DNA from: Coleophoma eucalyptorum
Taxonomy: Eukaryota; Ascomycota; Leotiomycetes; Helotiales; Dermateaceae
Assembly: GCA_026120035.1 (NCBI GenBank)
Contig: JALRME010000045.1
Coordinates: forward strand, 1 to 64,000
Length of the DNA: 64,000 nt
Direction of reading: 5' to 3'
Made by a program: the position numbers and the translations under genes. Positions 12,644-23,500 of this stretch are shown one piece after another. The stretch's first letter is position 1. The number at the start of each line of letters is the position of its first letter. The notes beneath the pieces were generated by a model that was not told the DNA's origin, ran no database searches, and saw only the letters and a list, made by a program, of their open reading frames with translations.

Positions 12644-12834
12644 TGTTGGTTTACGTTAGGTAACGTAATAGGTGACTCTCAAGTCAATTCAGGTTCAAGT
12701 GGTATTCATAAGTTGTGTAGTAGATGATCTATCGAAGAGAGTGTGAGGCAGGGAGGTATAAGGACCTCCCTCACTAATGATATTGTATAGATGTGACTAG
12801 GTCTCGTGATTGACCTATAGATAACATTCCAACA
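12644..12834. mobile_element. Solo LTR with 5-bp target-site duplication
   Basis: A 191-bp segment begins TGTTGG and ends CCAACA, the short inverted termini expected of an LTR (TG...CA). It is flanked on both sides by the identical 5-mer TATAC (12639-12643 and 12835-12839), a proper target-site duplication. Inside, TATAAGG at 12756-12762 forms the loop and edge of a hairpin (GGGAGGT at 12751-12757, ACCTCCC at 12764-12770), which may be the LTR core promoter. No retroelement coding sequence and no second LTR lie alongside, so this is a solo LTR left by recombination. The size and TGTTGG/CCAACA ends fit Ty1/copia-type LTRs, but the superfamily is inferred. The sequence alone does not fix its orientation. 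Confidence 0.82.
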
Positions 12835-12994
12835 TATACTTTAAGTGAAGTTGCTAGAATATTCCAGATTCATAGCTACTATTTGTTTAGAAATCACATA
12901 AAGGTATTTTTACTATTAGGGATTGAATAATATATAAAGGTCAATTCCCCCAAGCCCCTCTTTATCAAAGTTATTAAAATATAATGAATATAAA
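12835..12994. other. AT-rich spacer after the ankyrin NLR gene
   Basis: AT-rich sequence between the solo LTR and the stop codon of the minus-strand NLR gene. It would hold the 3' UTR of that gene, or a missed terminal exon: a GTACGT donor-like site overlaps the last codons of the NLR reading frame. Confidence 0.4.
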
Positions 12995-15639
12995 TTACTT
13001 GACAGTATCAACGTACCTAAGCTCAGAGGCATTTGGTTTCATAGAATACATCGGCCCGTCAGCGGCCTTTATATCGGCCCCTCGATCCAGCAGCAGCGTG
13101 ACGACCTCGCTATGCCCTCGCTCAGAGGCCGAATGGAGCGGCGTCGATCCGTATTCGCCAGCGGCCTTCACATCGGCCCCTCGATCCAGCAGCAGCGTGA
13201 CGACCTCGCTATGCCCTCCCTCAGAGGCCCAATGGAGCGGCGTCCATCCGTATTCGTCAGCGGCCTTCACATCGGCCCCTCGATCCAGCAGCAGCGTGAC
13301 GACCTCGCTATGCCCTCGCTCAGAGGCCGAATGGAGCGGCGTCGATCCGTATTCGCCAGCGGCCTTCACATCGGCCCCTCGATCCAGCAGCAGCGTGACG
13401 ACCTCGCTATGCCCTCCCTCAGAGGCCGAATGGAGCGGCGTCCATCCGTATTCGTCAGCGGCCTTCACATCGGCCCCTCGATCCAGCAGCAGCGTGACGA
13501 CCTCGCTATGCCCTCGCTCAGAGGCCGAATGGAGCGGCGTCGATCCGTATTCGTCAGCGGCCTTCACATCGGCCCCTCGATCCAGCAGTAGCGTTGTGAC
13601 AAGACGAAGCCCAAAGTATACTACTAAATGTAGTGCGGTCATTTGCTTCGCAGCTAGTAGAGACTGGAGTGATGCATCTACTTGAGCCCTTTTGTCGAGA
13701 AACTTAATAACTTCTGAAATTAATACAGAAGCCTTGCGGGCATGATGTCCCCAATTGTGTGAGGCGTAGTCGTAAAGCGGGTTCGACTGTAATCGTTTCT
13801 TGAAATCTTGATCGTTTAGACAGGATCCACGTTCAAACTCGTCAAATGAAAGGTATGTAACGCATACTGTTGCAAGATAGGTCTCTGCGTTCGGGAACCA
13901 GTGGCTTTGTGTTTGCTTGAAGTATTCCTGTGTTGTATAATGAACCAAACGGATAATGCCACTTTCTTCATCAACTGTAACCAACCCTGCGCATACTGAA
14001 ACCATTCTCTCAATTTGCTCAATATTATCTTCGTCAAGTTTAGAGTCGCCAAGATCTACTGCAAGAGCATGCTGAATCTCTAATTTAGTTAACGGCCTTT
14101 GGGCGCAGGTGATCCATGATAGAACCTTCTCAGCAATTCGCTGAAAGCCTGGCTGTTGCTTATTGATCCTTTCCATTGTGTCCTCATACGCTTTGTCTAG
14201 TACTTTGCGCTTTTGGCTTTCACTTGATTCTGGGCTTTGCTTTTGAAACTGCGTTAACGCAGTTCTCACAGCTCTTCGTGTAGTCTTGTCATCAAGTGAG
14301 TTGAGGTAAATCTCAGCTAGGAGAAACCTGTAAGATGGTCAGTCTGGGTCTTCTCTCACATATTCATAAGAAACGTACATCCCGTCAACGGCGTCCGATA
14401 TGCTTGTTGTGATATCATTGCACAACTTCTGGTCCCACTCGTCGAATGCAGATAGGCGTTGGATGTGTGTTTCTAGATATCTGCCTATGTCCCCTTTGCT
14501 TGCACGAATCTCCAATGTTTTGTTCTCCTGGAATTTCGCGACGATTTCCGGTATAAATCTTGAGGTTGCAAAGAAATTCACTTTAGATCTAGCCTGAAGG
14601 CTAAATATCTCCGATAGCAACTTTGCTCTGCAGCCTTTAGATCCTTCGCACTCGTCAAGTGCATCAATGACAATGAAAATTCTTGAATACAAAGAAGTCA
14701 AAGCTTGAATAGCTTTTAACAATTCGTCAAGTGATGGCTTTTTCCGGTCAGCCTTATGTCGGCTATAAAGATCTTCTACAACACCGGGAAGAGAGGGCTG
14801 GCGTTCAGCTAACTGTTTCACTACGCTCGCTAATAAGTCGCTGAGCGTTTGTTCGCCGTGGCGCCGAAAGTTGCAATACAGGTACGCAATCCCAATGCTG
14901 CTGTCGTCATGGAATTGAGTAGTGAGTTGATCTATTACAATCGAAGTGAGGATTGTCTTTCCAGCTCCGGGAATCCCTGGGCAATATAAAGTATCATTAT
15001 TGGTATTAAGCCAAGTTTTGAATTCATTCGAGTCAAGAAGCCATTGGCCAGTTCCTTCCTGTCGCCGGGCGATAAAGTCGAGTTGTTGAGAAGTATAGTC
15101 AATAGGGGTGATCCAGTTGAGGATAGCTTGACGGGTTTGATCTTCTTGGTGCCGTACTAACTTCACTACGTTGTCCCGAGTAAGTCGACCATTAAAGGCG
15201 GCTAGTAAACCAACGTTTGAACTAATACGGCTCCGAAGCTCATTAATATCTTCTGGCTTCCAGTTAAGCCTCTTCCACACCCTTTTAATTCTCTTTCCAA
15301 TATTCCCACTTTCAGAAATTAGTTCGCTATTCTTATCTAGTATTTGTTGAAGTTCGTTAAGAACATTTCGGCAACCTTTATCGATATTTTCTAAGTCTCT
15401 CTTCTGGTCGTTGCTAAGCTCTTGTTTTGGAAAAGCAATGTCAACATCTTGAAGGACAATCGAGAGGCTTCGAACTCTAGTTTAAATATATTTCTTAGCA
15501 AGGATTAAACTCTTATTTAAGGAGCGTACTCTTGGGATATAGCCTTGAATTGGGCTGGCGCATCGACAAACTCCTTCCGGATCTTGTTCGCAAGTTCGAT
15601 TGCCGCGATAAAATCGCCAACACTGAAACCAAAGCTCAT
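12995..15639 (-). CDS. NACHT-ankyrin NLR (STAND) protein
   Basis: A fungal NOD-like receptor, a family linked to allorecognition, programmed cell death and probably antimicrobial immunity. Exons 15639-15530, 15476-14379 and 14327-12995 join to 846 aa. The N-terminus [20 protein letters not shown], continuing [18 protein letters not shown] across the first intron, matches a helical domain common at the start of fungal ankyrin NLRs and fixes the start; an in-frame upstream ATG at 15750 is less likely. NACHT: Walker A GIPGAGKT at about 204-211, Walker [11 protein letters not shown] at about 304-313. A winged-helix-like region ([16 protein letters not shown]) follows. Ankyrin repeats run from about 632 to the end as near-identical 33-residue units ([20 protein letters not shown]). 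The last repeat degenerates before the stop. It is divergent from the neighbouring NLR. The effector mode is unknown. Confidence 0.9.
13063..13590. repeat. Tandem 99-bp ankyrin-coding repeats (five units plus a partial)
   Basis: Unit starts are spaced exactly 99 bp apart: 13063, 13162, 13261, 13360, 13459, 13558. Five full units and a partial sixth differ at only a few positions. They alternate between type A (CCCTCGCTCAG..GTCGATCC) and type B (CCCTCCCTCAG..GTCCATCC), so the real period is a 198-bp dimer. Because 99 is divisible by three, several frames stay open through the array; only the minus-strand ankyrin frame is meaningful. Confidence 0.95.
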
Positions 15640-16405
15640 GGTGATGCTACATATAGCTCTATTGTTTGCACACAAGAAGGTAGGCTGGGAGAGAGAAGGA
15701 CGAGAGAGTAGAGAATGAAAGAAGGTTGCGCTGTCGCTTCGCCGACACATCGTCCGCACACTCAGCCGCACGAGGCTGCATGACGCTGACTAGGCTATGG
15801 CAAGCCATTTGGAACGGTTGTCTCAAGCTACTAGCACATGATCTGATGATCAGTACACACCTTGTAGGGAGTTCGTAGGCTTATTGAAAATTCGAATAGT
15901 TAACTTACCTTAATATTATTTGCAGGACTATACGTTCCACGACTTCAGGTTCTACGAACACAGGCTCCACTTCCGCTGCCCAGAGCCATTGGGAGCTCTC
16001 GAGCTGTACCAGCACCACACGCTTCTCTAGGCCACGTTGTCTGGATCTCCATTAACATGAAAACACGGAAATCAATGGATATCTGCCTTCACAGCAACTT
16101 TGCAAAGAGTGTATTCCGATTCAGTCGTTTCGCTGTTCAAAGAGGCTGATGGTTTGACCCCCATTCAAAATTGAGCCAAGAATTTGCTTACAACCCCTCC
16201 AGCCCCCATGCACACGCTAGTTTGCCGTCATGCAGTCTTCAACTTTATTGGTCTATACAATCGTACTTTTGTGTACAACTGTACATGCAGATAGTGGCTG
16301 CATGTGATTCTTTTTTTTTTTTCAAACTTGCACTCTCTAGACAAAGATGAAGCCCGATGACTTCAAGTGAGGATTTTTCCTACATAGTGCAAATATCGTT
16401 CAGAT
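15640..16405. promoter_or_regulatory. Divergent promoter shared by the two NLR genes
   Basis: 766 bp separate the two start codons, and no other gene fits. It must carry promoters for both. Visible elements are a 12-bp T tract about 85 bp before the plus-strand gene, the inverted repeat at 16283-16305, and a TGATC/GATCA pair near 15841-15849. Shared regulation is inferred from layout only. Confidence 0.6.
16283..16305. promoter_or_regulatory. Perfect inverted repeat upstream of the HET-type NLR
   Basis: ACATGCAG (16283-16290) and CTGCATGT (16298-16305) are perfect inverted copies around a 7-bp spacer, about 100 bp before the ATG at 16406. This could be a dimeric regulator site or a leader hairpin; the function is not shown by sequence. 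Confidence 0.55.
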
Positions 16406-19400
16406 ATGTTGGATCCAGGCACAGCCCTCGCCGTTCTCGGCCTGGCGCTTGACGCAACAAAAGGCCTGTACGACTACTATTCCGTCTGGAAAGACAGAGA
16501 TGAGGATATCACTGAAGTGCGTCAGGGTCTGCTCTGGCTCACCAGACTATTTGTTACCATAAGACTTTCTCTTCTGGATGAAACCCTTGAAGCAGGCCAC
16601 AAGATTGCCATTTGTCAATCTATAGATTCTTGCCAGGAAATCATTCAAAAGTTGATGAAGAGACTGACCAAATCTAAGAGAGAGGGTACCCCTTTGACTA
16701 TGTTGGAGAAGTTTGGCGACCAAGCTCGGCGGACCCTGTACCCTTTTCAAAGAGGCACAATTATGCGCCTGGTGGAAAGTATTGAGATTTGCAAGGACCG
16801 TCTACAGCTTGTTATATCCTTTGTGAATATGTCAGTTGGACTACCATACTTTCCTCTGATAAGGTATACTTACTGACCCACAGGGATACAACTTCGAAAA
16901 CTCTCCAGCAGCTCAAGAAACTGGATGAAAAGGTCACGTCAGCAGCAGGGACCATCGAGGCTGTTCACAGACTGGCTATTCGAGATCACGAGGGTCAGTT
17001 TATAAAGAATAAAATCAACACCGAAACTGATAGTTTTACAGAAGGAGACAGGCAAAAAGTCATTGGATGGCTACAGCCTGTTGATCATTCAGATTTACAA
17101 GCTGCAGCAATTAGAAGACATGAGAACGGGACAGGAGAATGGTTCTTAAGTGGTCAGGTTTTCAAGCAGTGGAAAGAGCAGCCAGGATCCTCCTTGTGGC
17201 TAAATGGCACCGGTATGTTGCTATTTGGATGTAGGACAAGGCAATATAGTCGTGTGCTGATTGCGATTAGTCGGTTGTGGGAAAACAGTACTCTTTTCCT
17301 CTATTGTTAAATCTCTTCAGGATATCATACCGTCGGAGTCGGGAAACCTTCTGGCGTACTTTTACTGCCATGGCCAAAGATCTGGGCAACATACACTTCC
17401 ATCACTATTGCGTACTTTTATATCTCATCTCTGTCCCCGATCCTATGTATCAAACTCCTTGAAGGCCCTGTACGAATTGCATGGTACAAAGTTCCCGCCT
17501 GGAGTACCTTCTGATGCCGAGATGAAAACGACATTTCTGGCAATGATAGATGAATTTGATAGGCTCTATCGGCACTCCGCGAGACCTCCTAGCCTATATA
17601 TTCTGATTGATGCACTGGATGAATGGCCAGTCGGCCCTGAAAGAGATCAAGTGCTACAATTCCTGATTGAATTGGCAGCCATGCAAATCTCCTGTTTGCA
17701 CATATTGATCACGTCTAGGGACGACTTCAATATCAGGGCCATGCTCGTTAAGACTCATCGCTGGCCACAAGTGTCAATGGACATTAATAGAGTTTCGGCC
17801 GATATGGAACTCTATGTAACTAAAGAGTTAAGGACGGATCCACGGCTATCTGAAAAGCCTACCGAAATTAAAAGCCAGATTATGAAGCGCTTGGTAATTG
17901 AAGGTAACGGAATGTGAGGACACATAATAAGGCTGTTTAATTGAAGAGTGCTAACATCAGATAGGTTTCGGTGGGCTGCTCTGCAGCTCGAAGACATCCA
18001 ACGCCTTCGCCCTTTGACGCCGAGGTCAATTACCAGAGCTCTGAAGTCCTTGCCAAGGAACCTGGATGATACTTATGAAGCCATACTAGGAAGAATTACC
18101 GCAGTTGATGAAGCTTTGGCAGCTCTTCGCTGGATAGCTTTCGCAACCCGTCCGCTTTATCTTGAAGAGCTTATTGACGCCTGCGTGATTGGATGTTCGG
18201 ATCCATTAGATATCGATCAGGAGTTTGATATCCAGAATAGATTTACCGCCACTGATGTCATGGAGCTGCTCCCTGGTCTCATACTTATCGACCCTCCTCT
18301 TCGTGAGTTCCATTCTTTCGCCCACGGTACACATCTGGTATCTTTTTCACACTTTAGTGTGTTAGAATGGCTTTGTGGAGAACGAATTAAGTCTGGACCT
18401 GCAAGTATATACAGTCTTGACGCACGGGTATCCAACACTGTTCTGGCGACGGATTGTTTTAACTACCTACGCTGTTGCAACTCGTATTCCAATCAGCGTT
18501 CGTTCTATCCCTTCAGAAGATATGCCTGGGACTTTTGGGCATGGCACGCAAAATACGATATCAGTAAATCAAATGACCAGATAGGTCTCGATGCCCAAGA
18601 ACTTTTCCAGTCAATTTCTCATCACATTTCGACTTCCCAGATATCCCTGGATACTATATTGGGGAAACTCTTGCCTAGTGCTGTATGGCAGAAGATTTCT
18701 TCAACGAAGAAAATTCAGCTTCATGATTGCTTGAAAATACCATTCTTCTATGATGAATTTGACGACCTTGCCTACTCCTCGATGTTTCAATCCGGGGTAT
18801 CGCCTAACATATACAAATGTCAGGTTTCAAAGCTGGCAAAGCTGGCGAAGGGTGAGATACATTTGGTTGAGTTGTTTCCTTCTCCAAAATCGTTCACCGA
18901 GATCCGATGTAAGCTTCTTACAGTGTCGTTGGATGACAAGCCACAATTTGATGCAGTATCCTACGTCGAAGGTGTTCTTCCACTGCAGATTGAATTTATC
19001 CGGCTAGATGGATTCCTGTTGCCGGTTCAAGCAAATATGATCAAAGTTCTCCGCAACATCCGTGGTAAGGGTGTCAATGGAAAACGAATTCTATTCGTAG
19101 ACTCGATATGCTTCAACAGACATGTTTTTCCCGAAGAACGAAACAAGGAAAGTAACGCTAAATCACTGTTCTCAAGAGTCATGGATGCAGAGAACAACAT
19201 GTCTCTTTCAGTAATCCCTCGTATATCTAAGACCGCAAAACAGGTGGCTATAGGTCTTGGAGATCAGCATGAGGCTGATTCTAAGGCAGTAGCATTCATT
19301 ACGGATTTTATACCTAAAAGGCCATCCAAAAATGACTTGTCACTGAAATCAAGGGGCGGACTCGTAGAGCCGTTCTACGACGCAGAACTAGGACCATCAT

Positions 19401-20545
19401 TCCTACGATTGTTTCAGCGAAGGTGGTGGGTTCGTTCATGGCCTGCTCAAGAATTAGTCTTATCATCAAAGGCTACAATCTATTACGGCGAACACGCCAT
19501 CGCATTTGAGTCCTTTGAGAAGTTATTTCAGATGGAGCAGGATCTACAGAAGTATCTCGGCAGCATCTGTTTTAATTCGCTTATGGCGAACAGGTCTTGG
19601 ACAGCAATCAAACGAGTCTCGACTGTCAGAAAGCAGTATCTCCAAGGGCAGAATGTTTCTCTGCCGGAACTTATTTGGGCTATGCAATACCATGATGCCG
19701 CCAGAGCTCGGGATAAAATACATATATTTTCAGGTACTCTTTTAGTGCAACGTGCACAAAGCCATTTCTTGGACCACCCGTATTCTTCAGATATCAACTT
19801 GTATTCCCAAGTTGCGAAGTATATCTTGGCCGAGCATCCAACATTGGATATCCTTTCCTACGCCTCAAATCATCCAATACTTAACGACCATGAAGAGGAA
19901 AACTATCCGTCTTGGTTACCTGATTTCACAACTCCACCAAAAACTGAGCCATTAACCTGCGGGATCTTCGGTCCTTCTGATCATGAAGACCTCTACAATG
20001 CAGGCAAGCAATCAGGAGGTTCTAATTTTAAGCTTTCTAGCAGTCCCATATGTCTTCACATCAAGGGATTTCATTTTGATAAGATTCAAGCCGTCTTTGA
20101 CGTTTTTGAAGACAACAAGTTAGAAAGCGCCGTGCTGGAAGGATTCACCTCCATTATACAAGATATTTCAATTGCCTTAATACCAACCAGCCAGTCGTTC
20201 TTAGAGATATATTGGCGTACGATTCATGCCGACCAATGGGGAAATGGTCGGATATCCGTAGAGCTAAGAGATTCACGCCTACCCTTTGAAAATGTAGGCA
20301 ATGTTTTTGCTCACAGCGACGAAATGTGCAATTTACAATATTGCAAGGGCAGGCGTCTTTTCATAACAATGCGTGGGCATCTTGGTCTGGGACCTACAGG
20401 CACCGGAGTCGGTGACCGAGTGTCAATATTTCCCGGTGCCAAAGTTCCATACGTGCTATGCGCAGATCAAACTCAGAATTACAAGCTGATTGGCGAATGG
20501 TATGGAGCACAACTCTCCCAATCCTCCTCCTACGAAGTTCATTGA
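16406..20545 (+). CDS. NACHT NLR with a C-terminal degenerate HET-like module
   Basis: A STAND protein of 1325 aa in four exons (16406-16830, 16884-17212, 17271-17913, 17965-20545). The N-terminus (MLDPGTALAVLGLALDATKG) is a helical fungal NLR N-domain of the HeLo-like/STAND N-terminal type. NACHT: Walker A GTVGCGKT at about 250-257, created at the second splice junction, and Walker B LYILIDALDE at about 360-369. The third junction creates GMFRWAALQLE, a standard element after NACHT. A winged-helix-like part follows, then VSFSHFSVLEWL. From about 770 the protein looks like a HET domain: FDAVSYVEG for the usual ALSYVWG, LFVDSICFNR for LWVDAICINQ, and RRWWVRSWPAQEL for the R(x)W(xx)RxWxxQE block near 950. 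Key residues are changed (Trp to Glu, Gln to Arg), so HET activity may be lost. HET usually sits at the N-terminus in NLRs. The module boundary and its function are inferred. Confidence 0.85.
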
Positions 20546-23500
20546 GGTTTACTGACTCCTGTGTAGCTATATTCACGGCATAATGGATGGCGAGGCGATG
20601 CTGCACGTTCAGACCGGTCAATCCAAGCTAGAGGAGATTTGTCTGATGTAGACTATTGTCCCAGAGACTGAGGTGGACTTGACTGAGACCTGCCTATGCC
20701 TACTACATACCATAGCATAATTTCCTTGAATTGGTATTAGCGACATAGTTCCCTTTTAACAAACATGCACAAAAAGAGGCTATAGGCCAATTCTAGAACG
20801 CCATGCGAGCTAAATAATTTGAGCTACAACCACCAGTCTGATTATAATGCACTATATATGGCACCACGACAGGTCCCTGTCACTTAGCTCTCTGGCACTT
20901 AGATGATCTGCCAATCGCAACAGATCCTCTGTCGCTTCAAGCTATAGCAATATGATTAGCAAGGTGCTATGGAGTAGCCTGGGGCTGATACTCCGTAACA
21001 ATACATTGCAGCGGTTGTAGCGGGTGTCACAACCTGATAACTGGGCGTTCTACGTGGCAGCTAGTGATCCCTCCCCGCGATCTATCCCGCCTACTGCTAG
21101 CCACTAGTGGTGGTTGTCTAATGCCCACAATCACAATTTGTGACGGCAGTCACATCGTCCTAGAACCTTGGCAGCCGATCCACGAGTCAAGAGGGATGCA
21201 TACAGCAGCCTATGATACCACCAGTCCTGAGCCCCCGAGCTACTATAATGAGCCCTGTAACGTGGTGACATCCACTACGACGCTATACCATGCAAAGGAA
21301 AGAAGGAAGAGTATCCCCTTGGGCATGAGTAATTGTTTACCAACTACTCGGCATAAAAAGTCTATACTTATTCTCCTATGTATACCTTGTATACTACTAT
21401 ATTAATCCTCGAAACAGGACAACTACCGAGGTGAATTTATTCGTTACTGGGACCCCCCCTTGCACCCTTTGCTCCCGGGGGCTCAAACAGTCCTCAATCA
21501 CACAGCACAATCAATAATCCACCTGACCGCATTTCAAGACCGTGGGAAAGACACAGGGATCGGACCGAATCGTGAAAGGAAATCCTTATCTGTTTCACAG
21601 GTATGCCTTGTACGAGATATAGCGAAGCTACAATACGAGTACGCCGGATATTATGAGGAGAGATATATACATAATGAAGCTTTTTCAGATTAAGTTGGAG
21701 CTCCTGGAAGCTATGTTCGGAGATCTACGCGCTTAACAATCGCAGTCGCTTCGCAAGTCAGTCTCATTCAGTATACGATCTTCAGAATATGTCCGTGTGA
21801 AGATTTTTATTCTGCTTGGTGGGTTATTTCTATCTTCAGAGAGAGTTTAATTCCCTCTCTTTACTTCCTAGATCCTCGCGCGTATTCTCTTGGGGTGCCA
21901 GAAGCTCCACCTTTGACAGATCGGCTAGGGCCTGCATCATCCTGTCAGCATCTTGTCCAATGCCCAGGCATCCCAAAGTGTCCTTCTGTCGGCAAACCCA
22001 GTTCTGGTACTGCGGAGACAGGACCGGGTCATATAGTTTGCTTCAATGACATGTATCATTCCTTCCGGCCCCCAACTCACGACGATATTGTTGAGGTATT
22101 GGCGGACCACGCCTGTATTAATCCACCCACTCCCCCCTGTAGGGAAAACTTCCGAACTTCTCGGTTAAGCTCGGTGGACCATGCTCAGAATTGGGGGCGG
22201 AAAGGAGAGAGGTATACGTAGGCTATTCTCTCCTTCCATTGGCCTTAGCTCTGTCGTGGATTTTGATAGGAGTTATGAAAGCAGATGGCTGCCACATGAC
22301 TGACAAACGTTGTGCAGCATTAGCACAGCACTACGAGCCGCGATTTAGTTGGCCTACTCGGCGCCGGCCTTTCAACCAAAAGTTGGAATTGAAGGGTAAA
22401 GCACCATTAGCCACCGCAAAAGATGGGATGAACTGAGGAGTTGTGTAGCGGGCGATTCGCCCCAGGGGATTGTCCCAAGAACAAATGAGGCGCGCAGTGT
22501 GACGAGACGAAGATCTGGCGAAATTGTGCCCCGGGACGCTATGGGCGAATGGACGAAGGCCCAATCTGCACACCGCATGTTGCGAAAAGCCCTCGCCCTC
22601 GTGCGTTTTCATCTTTGTCTCGGCCCTTTGCTATTTGGTAACGAAAAGGAAAATATGGGCGATGGCGTCTGAGTTCTCTGGTTCGGGTTTCCCAATCACC
22701 ATTGCTTCGGGTAGGTTCGAGCATGCCAACAGAGACTTTATTGGAATTGATGACTGCGTTGTCAAATTCCTTCATTTCCATAGTCTTGCAAGGCTCTCTT
22801 CAGTCCGCCTGTCAGCTGCCAGAATCTGTAACGCTAGAACTCTAGAATTCTGGAACTATAGAACCCCCACCACCATCGCGACTCCCCCCTCGGGATTTCC
22901 GTGTCCCAAGAGATAGTAGTAACCATCCCCAATCATTGCCCACCATCGTAGAAAGGTCAGACATCAGCTGTGCAAAAGTGCAGAGCAGGGAAAGATCAGC
23001 TCAGCTCAGTTCAGTTCAGCTCATATTCTAGCCACCTTCTGGAAGAGGAGACTACGAAGACCCCTGCGACGTCACAGACTCGCGCGCAAGGCCAACAACC
23101 TGATGATTCGCTCTCCAAGCCCTCGGGTTCGTGTCGATCTCAGAAGTTAAAAGCAAGAAAGCGTTTTCCGGTTGCCATTCGCCATTCAACATTCCGCAAA
23201 TGAAAGCATTGCAAACGCGAATGGTTTAAGTCGAATCCGTGCGTCAGTCAGTCAGGGTGGCAATTCTACTCACTTGCTTCTTCTGATTCCCGTCTCTGTT
23301 TGCCGGGAAGGAAGGAAGGGGGCACCACCGCTCATTGCCCGGAGGAAGTGAGCGCTTCTGAAGGACAACCAGCAAAGGTGAGGCACACTGGAAGGCAAGT
23401 CAACGTTCTAGGTCGCAGATGGACCGAAATGGTTCAGCGCTATTTGATTTGATTTGATTTGGATAGGTTTGACTTGACGTGAAGGGAAGGTTGTACCAAG

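Noticed and set aside
12984..13685. Long plus-strand open frames (up to 233 codons) across the ankyrin repeats
   Set aside because: They are shadows of the minus-strand ankyrin array: the 99-bp unit is a multiple of three, so several frames remain open. Their translations are repetitive and match no domain.
15640..15750. In-frame upstream ATG extending the ankyrin NLR by 37 residues
   Set aside because: The family start [10 protein letters not shown] is strongly conserved in my recollection of these proteins, and the extension has no domain.
22140..22185. CCGAACTTCTCGGTTAAGCTC resembling a short part of 5S rRNA
   Set aside because: The match is short, resembles bacterial rather than fungal 5S, and the flanks do not continue it.
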